64,000 nt of DNA, taken from contig CAUJNA010000829.1 of NCBI GenBank assembly GCA_963377175.1, forward strand, positions 1 to 64,000, given 5' to 3'. Under the pieces are notes generated by a model. That model was not told the origin of the DNA. It did no database searches and saw only the letters and a program-made list of their open reading frames with translations. This document shows positions 11,115 to 19,791 of this stretch, piece after piece. The number at the start of each line of letters is the position of its first letter. The first letter of the stretch is position 1. A program made the translations under genes and the position numbers. Origin of the DNA: Effrenium voratum (taxonomy: Eukaryota > Sar > Dinophyceae > Suessiales > Symbiodiniaceae).

Positions 11115-11960
11115 ACTTTTTCAGCACCAACCTTGCATGGACTGCATTGCGTGCTGTTGGACTTCCGTCTTCCTGCCTCTGGGAGATCATACAGTCGGCG
11201 GGGGGTGGTACAGAAAACCCAACGTGCACTCTCACCCCATCAAGAACTTCCGATTATTGGATCAACGACACGGGCAATGGATACATAGTCAGAGTCCATA
11301 ATAAAAGAAGAACCCAGTTGTTTGTTCCATCGAACGATGACTGCCCGGTTAGGACCGAGGCCTTGTCCAGCACAAGATACACGGTTCAATTCTTCAATGA
11401 TGGTAACATCGACCTCAACGTGTCCCGAATTTGCCCAAATGATCCAGAACGCCAAACCGACTCCGCATGGACAGGCAAGACGTATTTCTTCATGCGGGGG
11501 GCCGGTGAGGCTGATCTCGAAATCGAGGCCAAAGAGATCAGGGACAACCTCACGGACTTTGATTATGTTGGGGATGAACGTAGTGGTAGCGAGAGTGTGA
11601 CTCTTATCAACAATGGTTCTTTCGAAGGCGTTTTCCTCGAGGACAACCAGGCCACTATTCGTATTCTTGAAAGTGGTGGATCTCCGGCCTTTCGCCATAC
11701 TGACAAGACCCAACGTGTTAATCTTGCTTGGTTAGCGGAACAATTCAGGCGGAAACACTATAAGCTTACACACGTGTCCACTGAACTTCAGGCAGCAGAT
11801 ATTCTTACGAAGCCTTTCACGAATGCTGAGAAGTGGCAGGGAGGGCTCAAACTCATGAATATTGCTAGCAAAGTTGATGTCTCAGGTATGCCGGCTGCTG
11901 TGTCGCCACGCCTGGAGAAATCCGAACGGGGGGTGCCCCTAATCGTATTCTGGTAGAAGT
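11111..11960 (+). CDS. Second W-G-T-Y-F domain and RNase H of element C
   Basis: A second copy of the linker domain (DYWINDTGNGY … CPV … AWTGKTYFF, about 11246-11500) precedes an RNase H-like C-terminal region. The recognisable RNase H part is VFLEDNQATIRIL, then HYKLTHVSTELQAADILTKPF, the usual end of copia RNase H. The region between carries little clear similarity, so the RNase H N-terminus is either divergent or disrupted. The frame closes at 11956, and the accessory module begins right after. Confidence 0.75.
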
Positions 11961-12009
11961 TTGCTGTTCACACGAGTCCAAGCTTGGAGATACTTCGCGC
12001 CGCCCCGCC

Positions 12010-12660
12010 GTTGGCTGCCACGTGATTCGCATTACCCAGGACGATGATATTCTTTCTCATGCCACTCGAAAACGTGTCGTTGACGAGGTGAAGCATATCC
12101 GCTCTATTGGCAACAAGGGCTCCATTCCTGTTTTATTATGGGCAAGTATCCCTTGCACTGGCGGAACTGCTTGGTCTCATATTAACATGAATCACGACGG
12201 CGAAAGAGAAGGTGCAGCGACATCGATCCATTTACAAAAGAATTTGGTCTGCCTTCGTTGACCTCGTGAACTCAATGGAATTTGCCAAACCGTTGATTGC
12301 TATTGAATCCAGGAGTTGCACTTATTGGGATGATAAGGCTGTTGACAAGTTCATTATCCGAAACAACATGACTTCTGTTAAGTTTGATGGTTGTGCTGTT
12401 GGTGTCAAGACTACGGATGGGACTCCTATGAAGAAACCATGGACTGTTAAGACCAACATGCATTGCCTCCACAGTTATCTTGATGGAAGAGTGTGTTCTT
12501 GCACTGTCCAACACGCTGAAGGTAGGGGACGGAATCTTAAAAATACCGAATCCTACACGTACATCATGACTGACTTGATTCACAAGGCTTTTGCTTATGC
12601 TGTGTCGGTTCAAGAAAAGGTTGCTGAAACACGAGCACTAGTTGCGACCATGGCTGAAGA
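12010..12660 (+). CDS. Methyltransferase-like PC-motif domain (element C)
   Basis: Two overlapping plus-strand frames (a shift near 12230) give LLWASIPCTGGTAWSHIN, FAKPLIAIE, then YWDDKAVDKFI, VKFDGCAVGVK, KKPWTVKTN and CSCTVQHAEGRG. The PC in SIPCTGG resembles motif IV of cytosine-C5 methyltransferases, and the rest matches the back half of such domains in dinoflagellate retroelements. It lies after RNase H here, whereas in element A the related domain lies between protease and integrase. Catalytic competence cannot be judged by eye. Confidence 0.6.
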
Positions 12661-14460
12661 AATGCCTGTCGAGAAGGCCTTGAAGACGGTGCGCTCGACA
12701 TTCTTCGCAAGGAACTACAAAGATGTGCCGCTTGCTCGGGTTGACTATGGCTCGGACTACATCCTGCACGATGGGAAGGTGAAGGCCGAGGTCATCCCCG
12801 ACGAGCTGCGCGTCGCCAACCGAGAGGCTTGGTCAGACATGTTCCGCGATGCAGCAACTCAATCATTCATCGTCAAGGACGTGAACTCCGGTGTCGACCT
12901 TGCAAAGATGAGTGAACGAACCGATGCGCTGGCTCTCGCCAAGAACGCCATGACATCATTGACAGGTGCTGCGGGTATTCTCAAAGAGGCTCCGGTTGAG
13001 GCTTTCGATATCCTCTTCTGCCCGGGGAAACCCGCGGTCAACTATCTGTTTTTCGGCGATTCCTTCAATGCGTTGGTCAAAGATGGAACAAAGACAGATG
13101 TTGGCGCCATCATCAAGGAGAACAAGAGGATTCTCTTCGGGCACAAGCATGAGGTGTGGTCTGAGATGACGTGGGGAAAAGGGCTATCAGAGTCTCTTGA
13201 CGCTGCTGAGCGAGCAATGATCAAGCTCGCCGCAAGGCCTGAGCCCCGACCGTATGTCATTGTCATTTCGTGGTCCGGGAACGACGTTGTCGGTCGCAAT
13301 GGCTACATCGACAACCCCGCTGCCCTAGCGGGCTGGGCCACGGATTCCGAAGCAAAACGGAAAGCGGCAATGGACATCATCGAAAGGAATGCCAGGGCGG
13401 TGATGACAGTTCGCGATCGACTTCGCCACATCGCCTACAGAGATGATGTCGTCCAGATCGTCCTCATCGTGCCGAGAGACTACGAGACCTATGGACTGAG
13501 TGAGTCTTACAAAGTCCAGATGGACGGGCACGCTCGATTGCTGCATGGATCCGCAGGCATCACCGTGCTAGACCCTCAGACCCTTATTTCCAACACGTCT
13601 CGAACTGACCGCATTCACACGGATGACAATGAGCGGAACAGGAAGCACTACATTAGTTATTTTGTAGCTGCCGCCAAGCTCGGTTACTCCATCGATCAGA
13701 TCAATCGGTTTGAGGGGGCCATGAACTGGTATCGCCTCGAGAGGGAGTATCTGGACATCGACACGTCCATCCCGATCGTTGGCGGTTCACCCCAGGAAAC
13801 TGGCGGTCCGGCAATTGCAAAGAACCCTGAGGACCCGTTCGACAATGAGGTCCGCGAAAGGGAGTTGGAGGCGATCAACAAAATCGCCGCGCAAGAGCCG
13901 AAGCGCGAGATCTTCCTGGAGGCCGAAAAGGAGGCAAACCCCCTCTACCCCCTTGACACCGTCAAGGAGGAAGCAAAGATCTTGCACATGATGCAACCTG
14001 ACATTCACGCGGCGACCGTCAGCGGCCTCAATGATGTGATCGATTGGTCTTCTTCTTCGGATGAGGAGGATCAGGTGATCAGCTTCGACCTGCCCCCTGG
14101 CTCGCAGCCTAAGTTCAGCCGGCCGAAAGGCCAGGCCGTTGAGGTTGCCGCAGTGGATCCGAACGATGTTGGTGAGGATGGTCAAATCAAGCTCATCCTC
14201 ACTTCCAAGCGGAAAAGTCACAACAAGATGACTGCAGCCCTCAGTGCTGCGACTCCGAAGGTGAAGGCAAAAGCAATGCCGAAGCAGGCTGCCTCGTCCA
14301 GTGATCAGGCGTCCGTGGCTGGGAGCAGCAAGACTCAGCCCGGAGAGATCCGTGGCCCGGAGATCATCCCCAAGGCAAAGGCAGTTCCCAAAGCTGCTGG
14401 AAAGCCCGGGAGACCCGTGGCCAGGCTGCGGAACCAAAGAGGGAGTGGATCAAATGCTCA
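12660..14460 (+). CDS. SGNH-hydrolase-like domain with disordered tail (element C)
   Basis: Part of a 765-codon frame (12212-14509). Block I is FFGDSFNAL (about 13053, candidate Ser nucleophile), block III is SWSGNDVV (about 13280, Gly-Asn), and block V is TDRIHTDD (13604-13624, candidate Asp and His in DxxH). Spacing and order fit the SGNH/GDSL esterase fold, and the segment between (PYVIVISWSGND, IVLIVPRDYETYG) has the expected beta-strand/helix pattern. A roughly 250-residue charged, low-complexity linker follows (13750-14450). SGNH hydrolases deacylate or deacetylate small molecules, sugars or proteins; the substrate here is unknown. Esterase domains are known in ORF1 of some LINE elements, but I know of none described in copia elements. 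Confidence 0.75.
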
Positions 14461-15407
14461 GGAATCAAGATTCCCCAGATTGAGAACTATGGCAGAAGAA
14501 CGTTCTTGAGCAAGAAGGTGTCGTATTTGGTTCGTGGACACGCACACGAACATGCAACGCGATCCATCCCTGAGATCAATCTCAGGGACAACTCCTTCGA
14601 CTACGCAGCCGTCGCCAAGTGGATCCAACGTCGATATGACTGGAACTGCACCCAATATACTCTTCTTCAGGCCACGAGCACATCGAACCGGTTCGAGGTC
14701 TATGTCGAGTACGCGCCGGTCGGGCAGCAATGGAACGGGCTCAGTTTCATGCCGCTACGCATTCGCGCGTTCACCGGCCACAACGATTGGGTGACCGAGG
14801 CCAGCGGCTTTGACAATATTCCTGGAGATCCCATTGCGATGGATGTCAACTACACCATTGAGCACGCAAAGAAGGGAGTGCGACCGGGCTTCTGCAAAGA
14901 TTTCTCGGACGCACGCCGAAAGGCGCTGCCCAAAATCGCCTACCACACGTGCAACATGCAGAATTTCTTTGACATCATTTACATGGGCATCTTTCCTGGC
15001 GGAATGGGCGACCGGCAATCCTCGCGTGGTCACGCCTACCTAACGGTAGTGCCTCCTTGGGACAGGCATGGCCGGAAGGCGGGGGGTGCGCGGGCTGACC
15101 GGCCCATCAACATCGCCGTCGATGTCGAGATGTTGATCCAATTGGGCTGTCGGCTGTACGCACCCGGAGACGGGGAAGCCCTGGTGACCGAGGATTGGAT
15201 TACGAACAAGGTCCTCATTTATGCCTATGATGCTGAGTGCGCGAAGCTCATCTGGTCCAATCGCATGTATGTCAGCGTCAGGAGGAATTACCAGGACAGC
15301 ATCAAGAAGTATCGTGAGGAGACTCAGAAAGGCGTTGTCGGGACCCCTGCTTGAGTCGTTCATGGCAAAGGCCGACAAAGAGTGCAAGCTCTACTACAAG
15401 CAATGGG
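14460..15407 (+). CDS. KptA/TRPT1-like RNA 2'-phosphotransferase domain (element C)
   Basis: Continues the previous polyprotein through a shift near 14500 (IPQIENYGRRTFLSKK). Features of the Tpt1/KptA family appear in order: LSKKVSYLVRGHAHEH (N-terminal Arg/His block), RIRAFTGHND (IRAxxGH block), YHTCNMQNFFDIIYMGIFPGG, SSRGHAYLTVVPP (RxHxHL-like block) and PINIAVDVEMLI … GCRLYAPGDGEALVTED. The family uses NAD to remove a 2'-phosphate from RNA, classically the tRNA splice junction. The N-terminal Arg-His pair is split by a Gly. The frame stops at 15354, but the next frame (ESFMAKADKECKLYYKQW) continues to the breakpoint and joins the zinc-ribbon frame at 2685, so an indel near 15330 is likely. 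It has no start codon of its own, as expected for a polyprotein module. Confidence 0.82.
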
Positions 15408-15835
15408 CCCCGACTGAGGTTGCCCCATTTGCAGTAACCAGTGCATGGGGGTGCCATGAGCACCACTTCTGGGTCGTTGCGCTCCAGGTAGGTGAACAGA
15501 TGGTCCACGTCCTGCTTCTTAGTGAGATCAACGCCACACATGATCTCAAAGTTGATTCCAGCCCTTCTGCCAAAGCGTCGGACCAAAACATGTGTGGCTG
15601 TTGCACCGCCACCAAATAGCTCACAAACATCTACGTAGCTGCCTCCTCCCTGGCTGCTCAAGGCTACCAGCTCTGCGATGTGGTGAACTCCACGTTCTGC
15701 CCAAACCTCTGCTGGTTGTTCGGTCCCGCTCCCGTGAAAACAGCTACGGAAGCATGCTCCAAAGTCCAAAGTAGTTCGGGCATTCGTCATGTAAAACGAG
15801 ATCGTTGTCTGTGGCGTGTGCAAATTGTGACTCAA
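15408..15835 (-). CDS. Methyltransferase-like domain, first half (element A)
   Basis: Minus-strand frame with a glycine-rich SAM-site-like stretch, YVDVCELFGGGATATHVL, then DLTKKQDVDHLF and VVLMAPPCTGYCKWGNLSR (15408-15470). The PPC resembles the Pro-Cys of cytosine-C5 methyltransferase motif IV. The sequence is truncated by the inversion breakpoint directly after N-L-S-R; its other half starts at 2686. Confidence 0.68.
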
Positions 15836-16039
15836 TACCCAGGGGCGTCATATCTTCACCGCAGTCATCATGATGTTGTTCAACCACCTTGCGTCGGGGT
15901 TGAGCGACAAACACTTGTGCAGGTCCGACATTACCAACCAAGTCCTTCCAGTGCTGGCAAGTCTTGAAGTGACCCGTGCTGTCGTTGTCATTGCTAAACT
16001 CAGGTTGCCTGCTGATAGGTCTGGCTCCGGCACCCACCA

Positions 16040-16616
16040 TGGATGCTGCCACTAGCAGGTACATGGCCAACTTGGCCATCACTCCACGCTCTCTTGCATG
16101 CTTCTGCTGTGCATGCATTCTCTTTTGATGCACATGTTGAGTGCCCTTCGGCCACCGGCACTCGGCTTGTGAGGTCACCGGGAAGTTTGTGACCACCTTC
16201 ACTATGGAGTTGTGTGGGTCCATGCTGCCAAGGCTGTCATGGTCTTCCAGCCTGCACCACAAATGTTCGGAAACGAACATCTGCTCAGCTGCCTCCCGCA
16301 TAGGTTGCAATGACCACACCTGGCTGTTGTTGTTTGCTTCCATGATCACCAAGCGTTGAGCGGCTGCTTGGCTTCTCATCAACCGGCAAAGATGTTCTGT
16401 CCGGTGGAGTCCTGCAAGGCGTATCCACATTACGTGTGGGGCAGTCTCATGCAGTTGGCTCACCATGACCTCCGCCTGATGCCGTGAGTGAAGGTCATGA
16501 AAGAAATGAATTGTCTTCGTACCAAAACTTTGCAGCATCTGCTGCCTCATCCCATTCCGGTCACTGAAAACCCAAGCCACCTTGTCAGCAAGGAAATGCC
16601 TCATCTGGTGACCCAA
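16040..16616 (-). CDS. Upstream methyltransferase-like domain (element A)
   Basis: Minus-strand frame HVMWIRLAG, RLVIMEANNNSQVWSL, EHLWCRLEDHDS, VKVVTNFPVTSQAECRWPKGTQH. The pattern (hydrophobic strand, then E-A-N…S-Q-x-W, then W-C-R, then T-N-F) is one I associate with a second Rossmann-like domain in dinoflagellate copia polyproteins. It contains no PC motif. It lies between protease and the PC-motif domain. A short junction follows (SRQPEFS) whose nucleotide sequence also occurs just before the A 3' LTR at 7336-7356. Confidence 0.45.
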
Positions 16617-16726
16617 GGTTTCAGTGAGAGCGCTCTTCTGAAGCGCTCCATTCTCCGGTCAGTTGGTCTTCGCCGGCTCCACGACGCGCCTGCAGCCCAT
16701 CGTGAAGTCCAACTCCTTGCTGCTCT

Positions 16727-17833
16727 TCAGTCCACCGCACTCCAGGCCAGAAAGGAGGCTCGCGCAGCTTGATCGGGAGAATGAAGTGACCACTGTCCGC
16801 CAACTCGAGGGCGAACACCTTGGTGCCGGGCGAACCCTCCATCTGAACTCCACCTTCTCCGGGAAGTATGAGGGTGCCCCAAAATGGCTCGATGCTTGCG
16901 CAGCGCCTTGTTGCCCAGCAAAGGCGGCAGATTGCTTCCGCCGATCACCGGCGCCGTGTAGGAGCTGTCCATCAAGCCCCCACTCGTTGCCTCCAATGCC
17001 ATCTCGTTCTTGGCAGACATGACAGACCTTTGGCTGTTCTGGCCAACTCCTTCCACATCAAGTGCACGGTTCAGCTTCTGGTTGTGGATCTGGCTGTTGA
17101 CCTGGGAGGCCATCTGCAACATCGTACCTTCGCCAACTAGGTTGTCATGAGCTCCCGGATCGATAAGCAAACCAACCTCACCGTTGCGAACTCTGGTGCG
17201 CAAGTGGTAAGTCTGATGCGTGGCCTGTTTGCTTTGGCCACTCTCCCACCACGGAAACACTGAGCTCCGTCCATCATCACCGCTAGCACTTCCACCGCCG
17301 CGTCGATCCAGTCCAAGCAGCAGCTTCGTCAAGCCAGCAGTGTTCTGCTGCCTGAGGTCCTCATCTTCCTTCTCGGGCTCTCGCACCTGCACCGTGCTCA
17401 GATCTGGGGCTCGTCCAGGTGGAGGATGAAGAGGATCTCGGGCGCCTTCCACCAACGGGTGGATCTCTGGGTCCTGAAGACTGGTAGTGCTGTCGTCCTT
17501 CGCGAGGTCGAAGTGTTCTCCTTCTCCCGCCGGTGTTGATGGGCGCTCCCATGACGCTGAGGTTGCCCCCGGAGACCATGTCGGTGCCGGGGGAGTTCCA
17601 TCCCGTGCCTGTACTCGTCGAGGTGTGCTGACCACTGAGCTCTGCTCTGGTCGCTTACGGCTAGCAGCATAGCTCACCTCGCTGCCGGCCTGGGACACAC
17701 TCCTCAGCTTGTCCAGCTCCAAGTTGACGAAACTGGTGCTCGAAACCGTGGATCTGGCCTGGGTGTGGAAAGCCACGCCCGGGAGCAAACCACCGCTGCT
17801 CCAGCTCCTAAGATCCATCGTGGTGAGAGCCAA
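16727..17833 (-). CDS. Protease region of element A
   Basis: Minus-strand frame of 368 codons. The first two thirds are a low-complexity Ser/Thr/Pro/Arg linker. The protease core is VGLLIDPGAHDNLVGE, with D-P-G-A in place of the usual D-T/S-G; this variant recurs in dinoflagellate elements in my recollection. Downstream segments are LDVEGVGQ and PVIGGSNLPPLLG. It processes the Gag-Pol polyprotein. Confidence 0.72.
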   Translation of the reverse strand: MALTTMDLRSWSSGGLLPGVAFHTQARSTVSSTSFVNLELDKLRSVSQAGSEVSYAASRKRPEQSSVVSTPRRVQARDGTPPAPTWSPGATSASWERPSTPAGEGEHFDLAKDDSTTSLQDPEIHPLVEGARDPLHPPPGRAPDLSTVQVREPEKEDEDLRQQNTAGLTKLLLGLDRRGGGSASGDDGRSSVFPWWESGQSKQATHQTYHLRTRVRNGEVGLLIDPGAHDNLVGEGTMLQMASQVNSQIHNQKLNRALDVEGVGQNSQRSVMSAKNEMALEATSGGLMDSSYTAPVIGGSNLPPLLGNKALRKHRAILGHPHTSRRRWSSDGGFARHQGVRPRVGGQWSLHSPDQAARASFLAWSAVD

Positions 17834-18530
17834 GGCCGCTTCTCAGCGGCATGCATGTGTCCTTGTCCACCTCCATCAGGCATCGGACACTTCTTGATGA
17901 GGTGCTCGTCGGACCCGCATCTGTGGCGCTTCATGATCATGCCATCCTTGTTCTTCGGGTTCTTCCTGGAGAAGCCACCAGATTTGCCCTTACCATGGCC
18001 AATCCTTCCACCACCGCCAGACTTGCCCTTGCCGCCGGCGAAAGCTCCTGGAGGAAGGAAACTAGCATAGCTTCGCTTGTTGCGGTACCTCCGAGGTCCC
18101 TTCTGGGCAAATCGCCGCCACCTCTTTCGAGCGAAGACATAGGCCTGGTAAGCGTCCTCGACAGTCATGTTGGCCTCCGGGTCATCCAGGGGCGCCTCGT
18201 CGTCCGTGCTGGTGTTGGTGCTGTTACCATCATCATCGTTCCAAGCCGCATAGCTGCCGCACATCGGACAGCCATTCTGATCACCTCCAGCTGGTCCAGG
18301 GAAGTTGCCCATGTTGGGATCCATGTGGTAGTTCCCGGTTGTGCTGTAGCCGCCCCACGGATCACCGCCTCCTCCGGGTAGCCAAGGATCATTGGCTCCG
18401 CCTGCGTCAGGAGGTCCATCAAACGTGGGGTGTGCCAGGTAGTTGCCGGGGTCACCATTGGCTCCAGCTGCTCCCTCCTGATGTTGATATCGCCCTTCTC
18501 ACACATGGCCTGATCTCCTGACTCTCTCAA
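17704..18530 (-). CDS. Nucleocapsid-like region of Gag (element A)
   Basis: Two minus-strand frames (18165-18530 and 17704-18324) covering an acidic stretch, a Gly/Lys-rich basic stretch (GGKGKSGGGGRIGHGKGK) and a zinc-knuckle remnant KRHRCGSDEHLIKKCP. The expected first Cys of the CCHC knuckle is replaced (Arg), leaving CxxxxHxxxxC. It probably binds element RNA in the particle; the frame change inside suggests decay. Confidence 0.6.
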
Positions 18531-19449
18531 TCAGGGCATTGAACTGGCCTTCATCTTGTGGAAGAGCACCATGAAGGGGAGCAAGGAGCCGTTCCCATCC
18601 GTCTGGGCTGATCTGCAGCGCTTGGAGCAACAGCCATGACAGTCCACTGTGCCCCATGTTGAAGCCACCCTGCTGTGTTGCTCTGATGCGCAAGACCTCG
18701 TAGCGGACCAAGACACCGTCCACTGTCTCTCCAGGCATCCGCCTGAAGCCCAGAAACTCGCTGATGGCCTTAGTACTGTTCTCGGCATCCAGGGGCGCGT
18801 ACCTCCGAGCAAGTACCGTGACCAGCAGCATGAGGCCCGTGAGGTGTTGACCAGTGAGTTGATCTACGTCTCCGTCTTGGAGCTGTTGTGGCGTGATCTC
18901 CCTCACGAGCTCCTTGGCCGAGCCCTGCACTTGCAATGCTGCCACCGGGCCCTGCCGCCTGGGGTCGATCTCCGTGGCGCTGCTCCAGAGAACGAGGTCG
19001 CTCACCCAGCTCCTGAAGGAGTAGTGGTGATTGCGTTCCACACTCCAGGCTGGTGGCACCTTGAGCGTAGCCGTACCCACAAACGGGGGACCGGCATCCC
19101 CCACGCGAGCAAAGCTCCTAGGTCCGTGAGGTCCGTGTCGTCCACCTTCACGCGGGCGAAACACATTCTGCATGCAGGCCACCATACTGAGCACGAGGAC
19201 ACCATAGTGCAGCGGCCAGAACCATCGTAGCTTCTGCTGCCACCCATCTGGTTCTCCATGAAGCCGCCGTGTCCTGCTCCGTGTTCGCGATCTCGATCTC
19301 GACCGCGCGCATGGTCCTGCAGAACCGCTCGATGGCACCAGCTGATCCGCGGCGCGCTCCTCAGACTGTCGGCATGGTCTCGCCGTCCAGCACCTTGGCG
19401 GGCTCCAGGTCGTGGGTGACGTTGGGCATCCGCACGTCGTGCAGTTCAT
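18499..19449 (-). CDS. Gag of element A
   Basis: Minus-strand frame of about 316 codons. After an Arg/Ser-rich N-terminus and a possible membrane-like stretch (LHYGVLVLSMVAC) it contains the Gag core PPAWSVERNHHYSFRSWVSDL, then LQVQGSAKELVREI, LTGLMLLVTVLARRYAPL, ISEFLGFRRMPGETVDGVLVRYEVLR and GGFNMGHSGLSWLLLQAL. This is the retrotransposon Gag type (UBN2-like fold) usual in dinoflagellate copia elements. It forms the particle shell. Start-codon choice is uncertain. Confidence 0.75.
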   Translation of the reverse strand: MNCTTCGCPTSPTTWSPPRCWTARPCRQSEERAADQLVPSSGSAGPCARSRSRSRTRSRTRRLHGEPDGWQQKLRWFWPLHYGVLVLSMVACMQNVFRPREGGRHGPHGPRSFARVGDAGPPFVGTATLKVPPAWSVERNHHYSFRSWVSDLVLWSSATEIDPRRQGPVAALQVQGSAKELVREITPQQLQDGDVDQLTGQHLTGLMLLVTVLARRYAPLDAENSTKAISEFLGFRRMPGETVDGVLVRYEVLRIRATQQGGFNMGHSGLSWLLLQALQISPDGWERLLAPLHGALPQDEGQFNALIERVRRSGHV

Positions 19450-19620
19450 CCTCCTTGGCCAGGTGGATGATCTCCGTCATCAGGCTCATTGCCAGCAGCA
19501 GCATCACCACGTAGATGCAGCTGCAAAAGCACCATCTCATCATACTGCAGCGGCAGCAACAGCTTGCCAACTTGGCGATGCTGTTGCATCTGCTGCTGCA
19601 AGCAGGTCCTCCTGGAGCAA

Positions 19621-19635
19621 CCTGCTCCGCTACCA
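19621..19635 (-). promoter_or_regulatory. Primer-binding site of element A (tRNA 3'-end type)
   Basis: Directly after the 5' LTR the minus strand reads TGGTAGCGGAGCAGG. The first 12 bases are complementary to an initiator-Met-like tRNA 3' end (GCTCCGCTACCA, including CCA). This is the standard copia arrangement in plants and differs from that of elements C, D and E here. Confidence 0.75.
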
Positions 19636-19786
19636 ACTCGAACTCACCCAAGCGAAGCGGCCTCCCCATCGCAGCACCGCCCTTTCTTCCGGCAGCGCCC
19701 ATGGCGTCATCCTCAAGGTAGGCCCGAGGGGCCTGTACAGAAAAGTGTTCTTGGGCCTGCAGGCTCCGGGGAAATACCGCTAAACT
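19636..19786 (-). repeat. 5' LTR of element A
   Basis: 151 bp, the inverted match of 7351-7508 with a 7-bp indel and otherwise identical. Preceded on the minus strand by ACGAA (19791-19787), the other copy of the target duplication. Confidence 0.93.
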
Positions 19787-19791
19787 TTCGT

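Larger units (their letters stand above)
15408..19786 (-). mobile_element. 5' portion of copia element A
   Basis: Minus strand: 5' LTR, primer-binding site, Gag, zinc-knuckle region, protease, one methyltransferase-like domain and the front half of a second. It is cut at 15407/15408 by the breakpoint of the 12.7-kb inversion; the remainder is at 2686-7508. It is flanked on its outer side by ACGAA (complement at 19787-19791). Confidence 0.88.

Noticed and set aside
17851..18381. 176-codon plus-strand frame
   Set aside because: Antisense shadow of the Gag region of element A.
7351..19786. A single 12.4-kb foldback transposon bounded by inverted repeats
   Set aside because: The inverted 150-bp ends are LTRs of element A displaced by inversion; target duplications and joined reading frames fit that history, not a foldback element.
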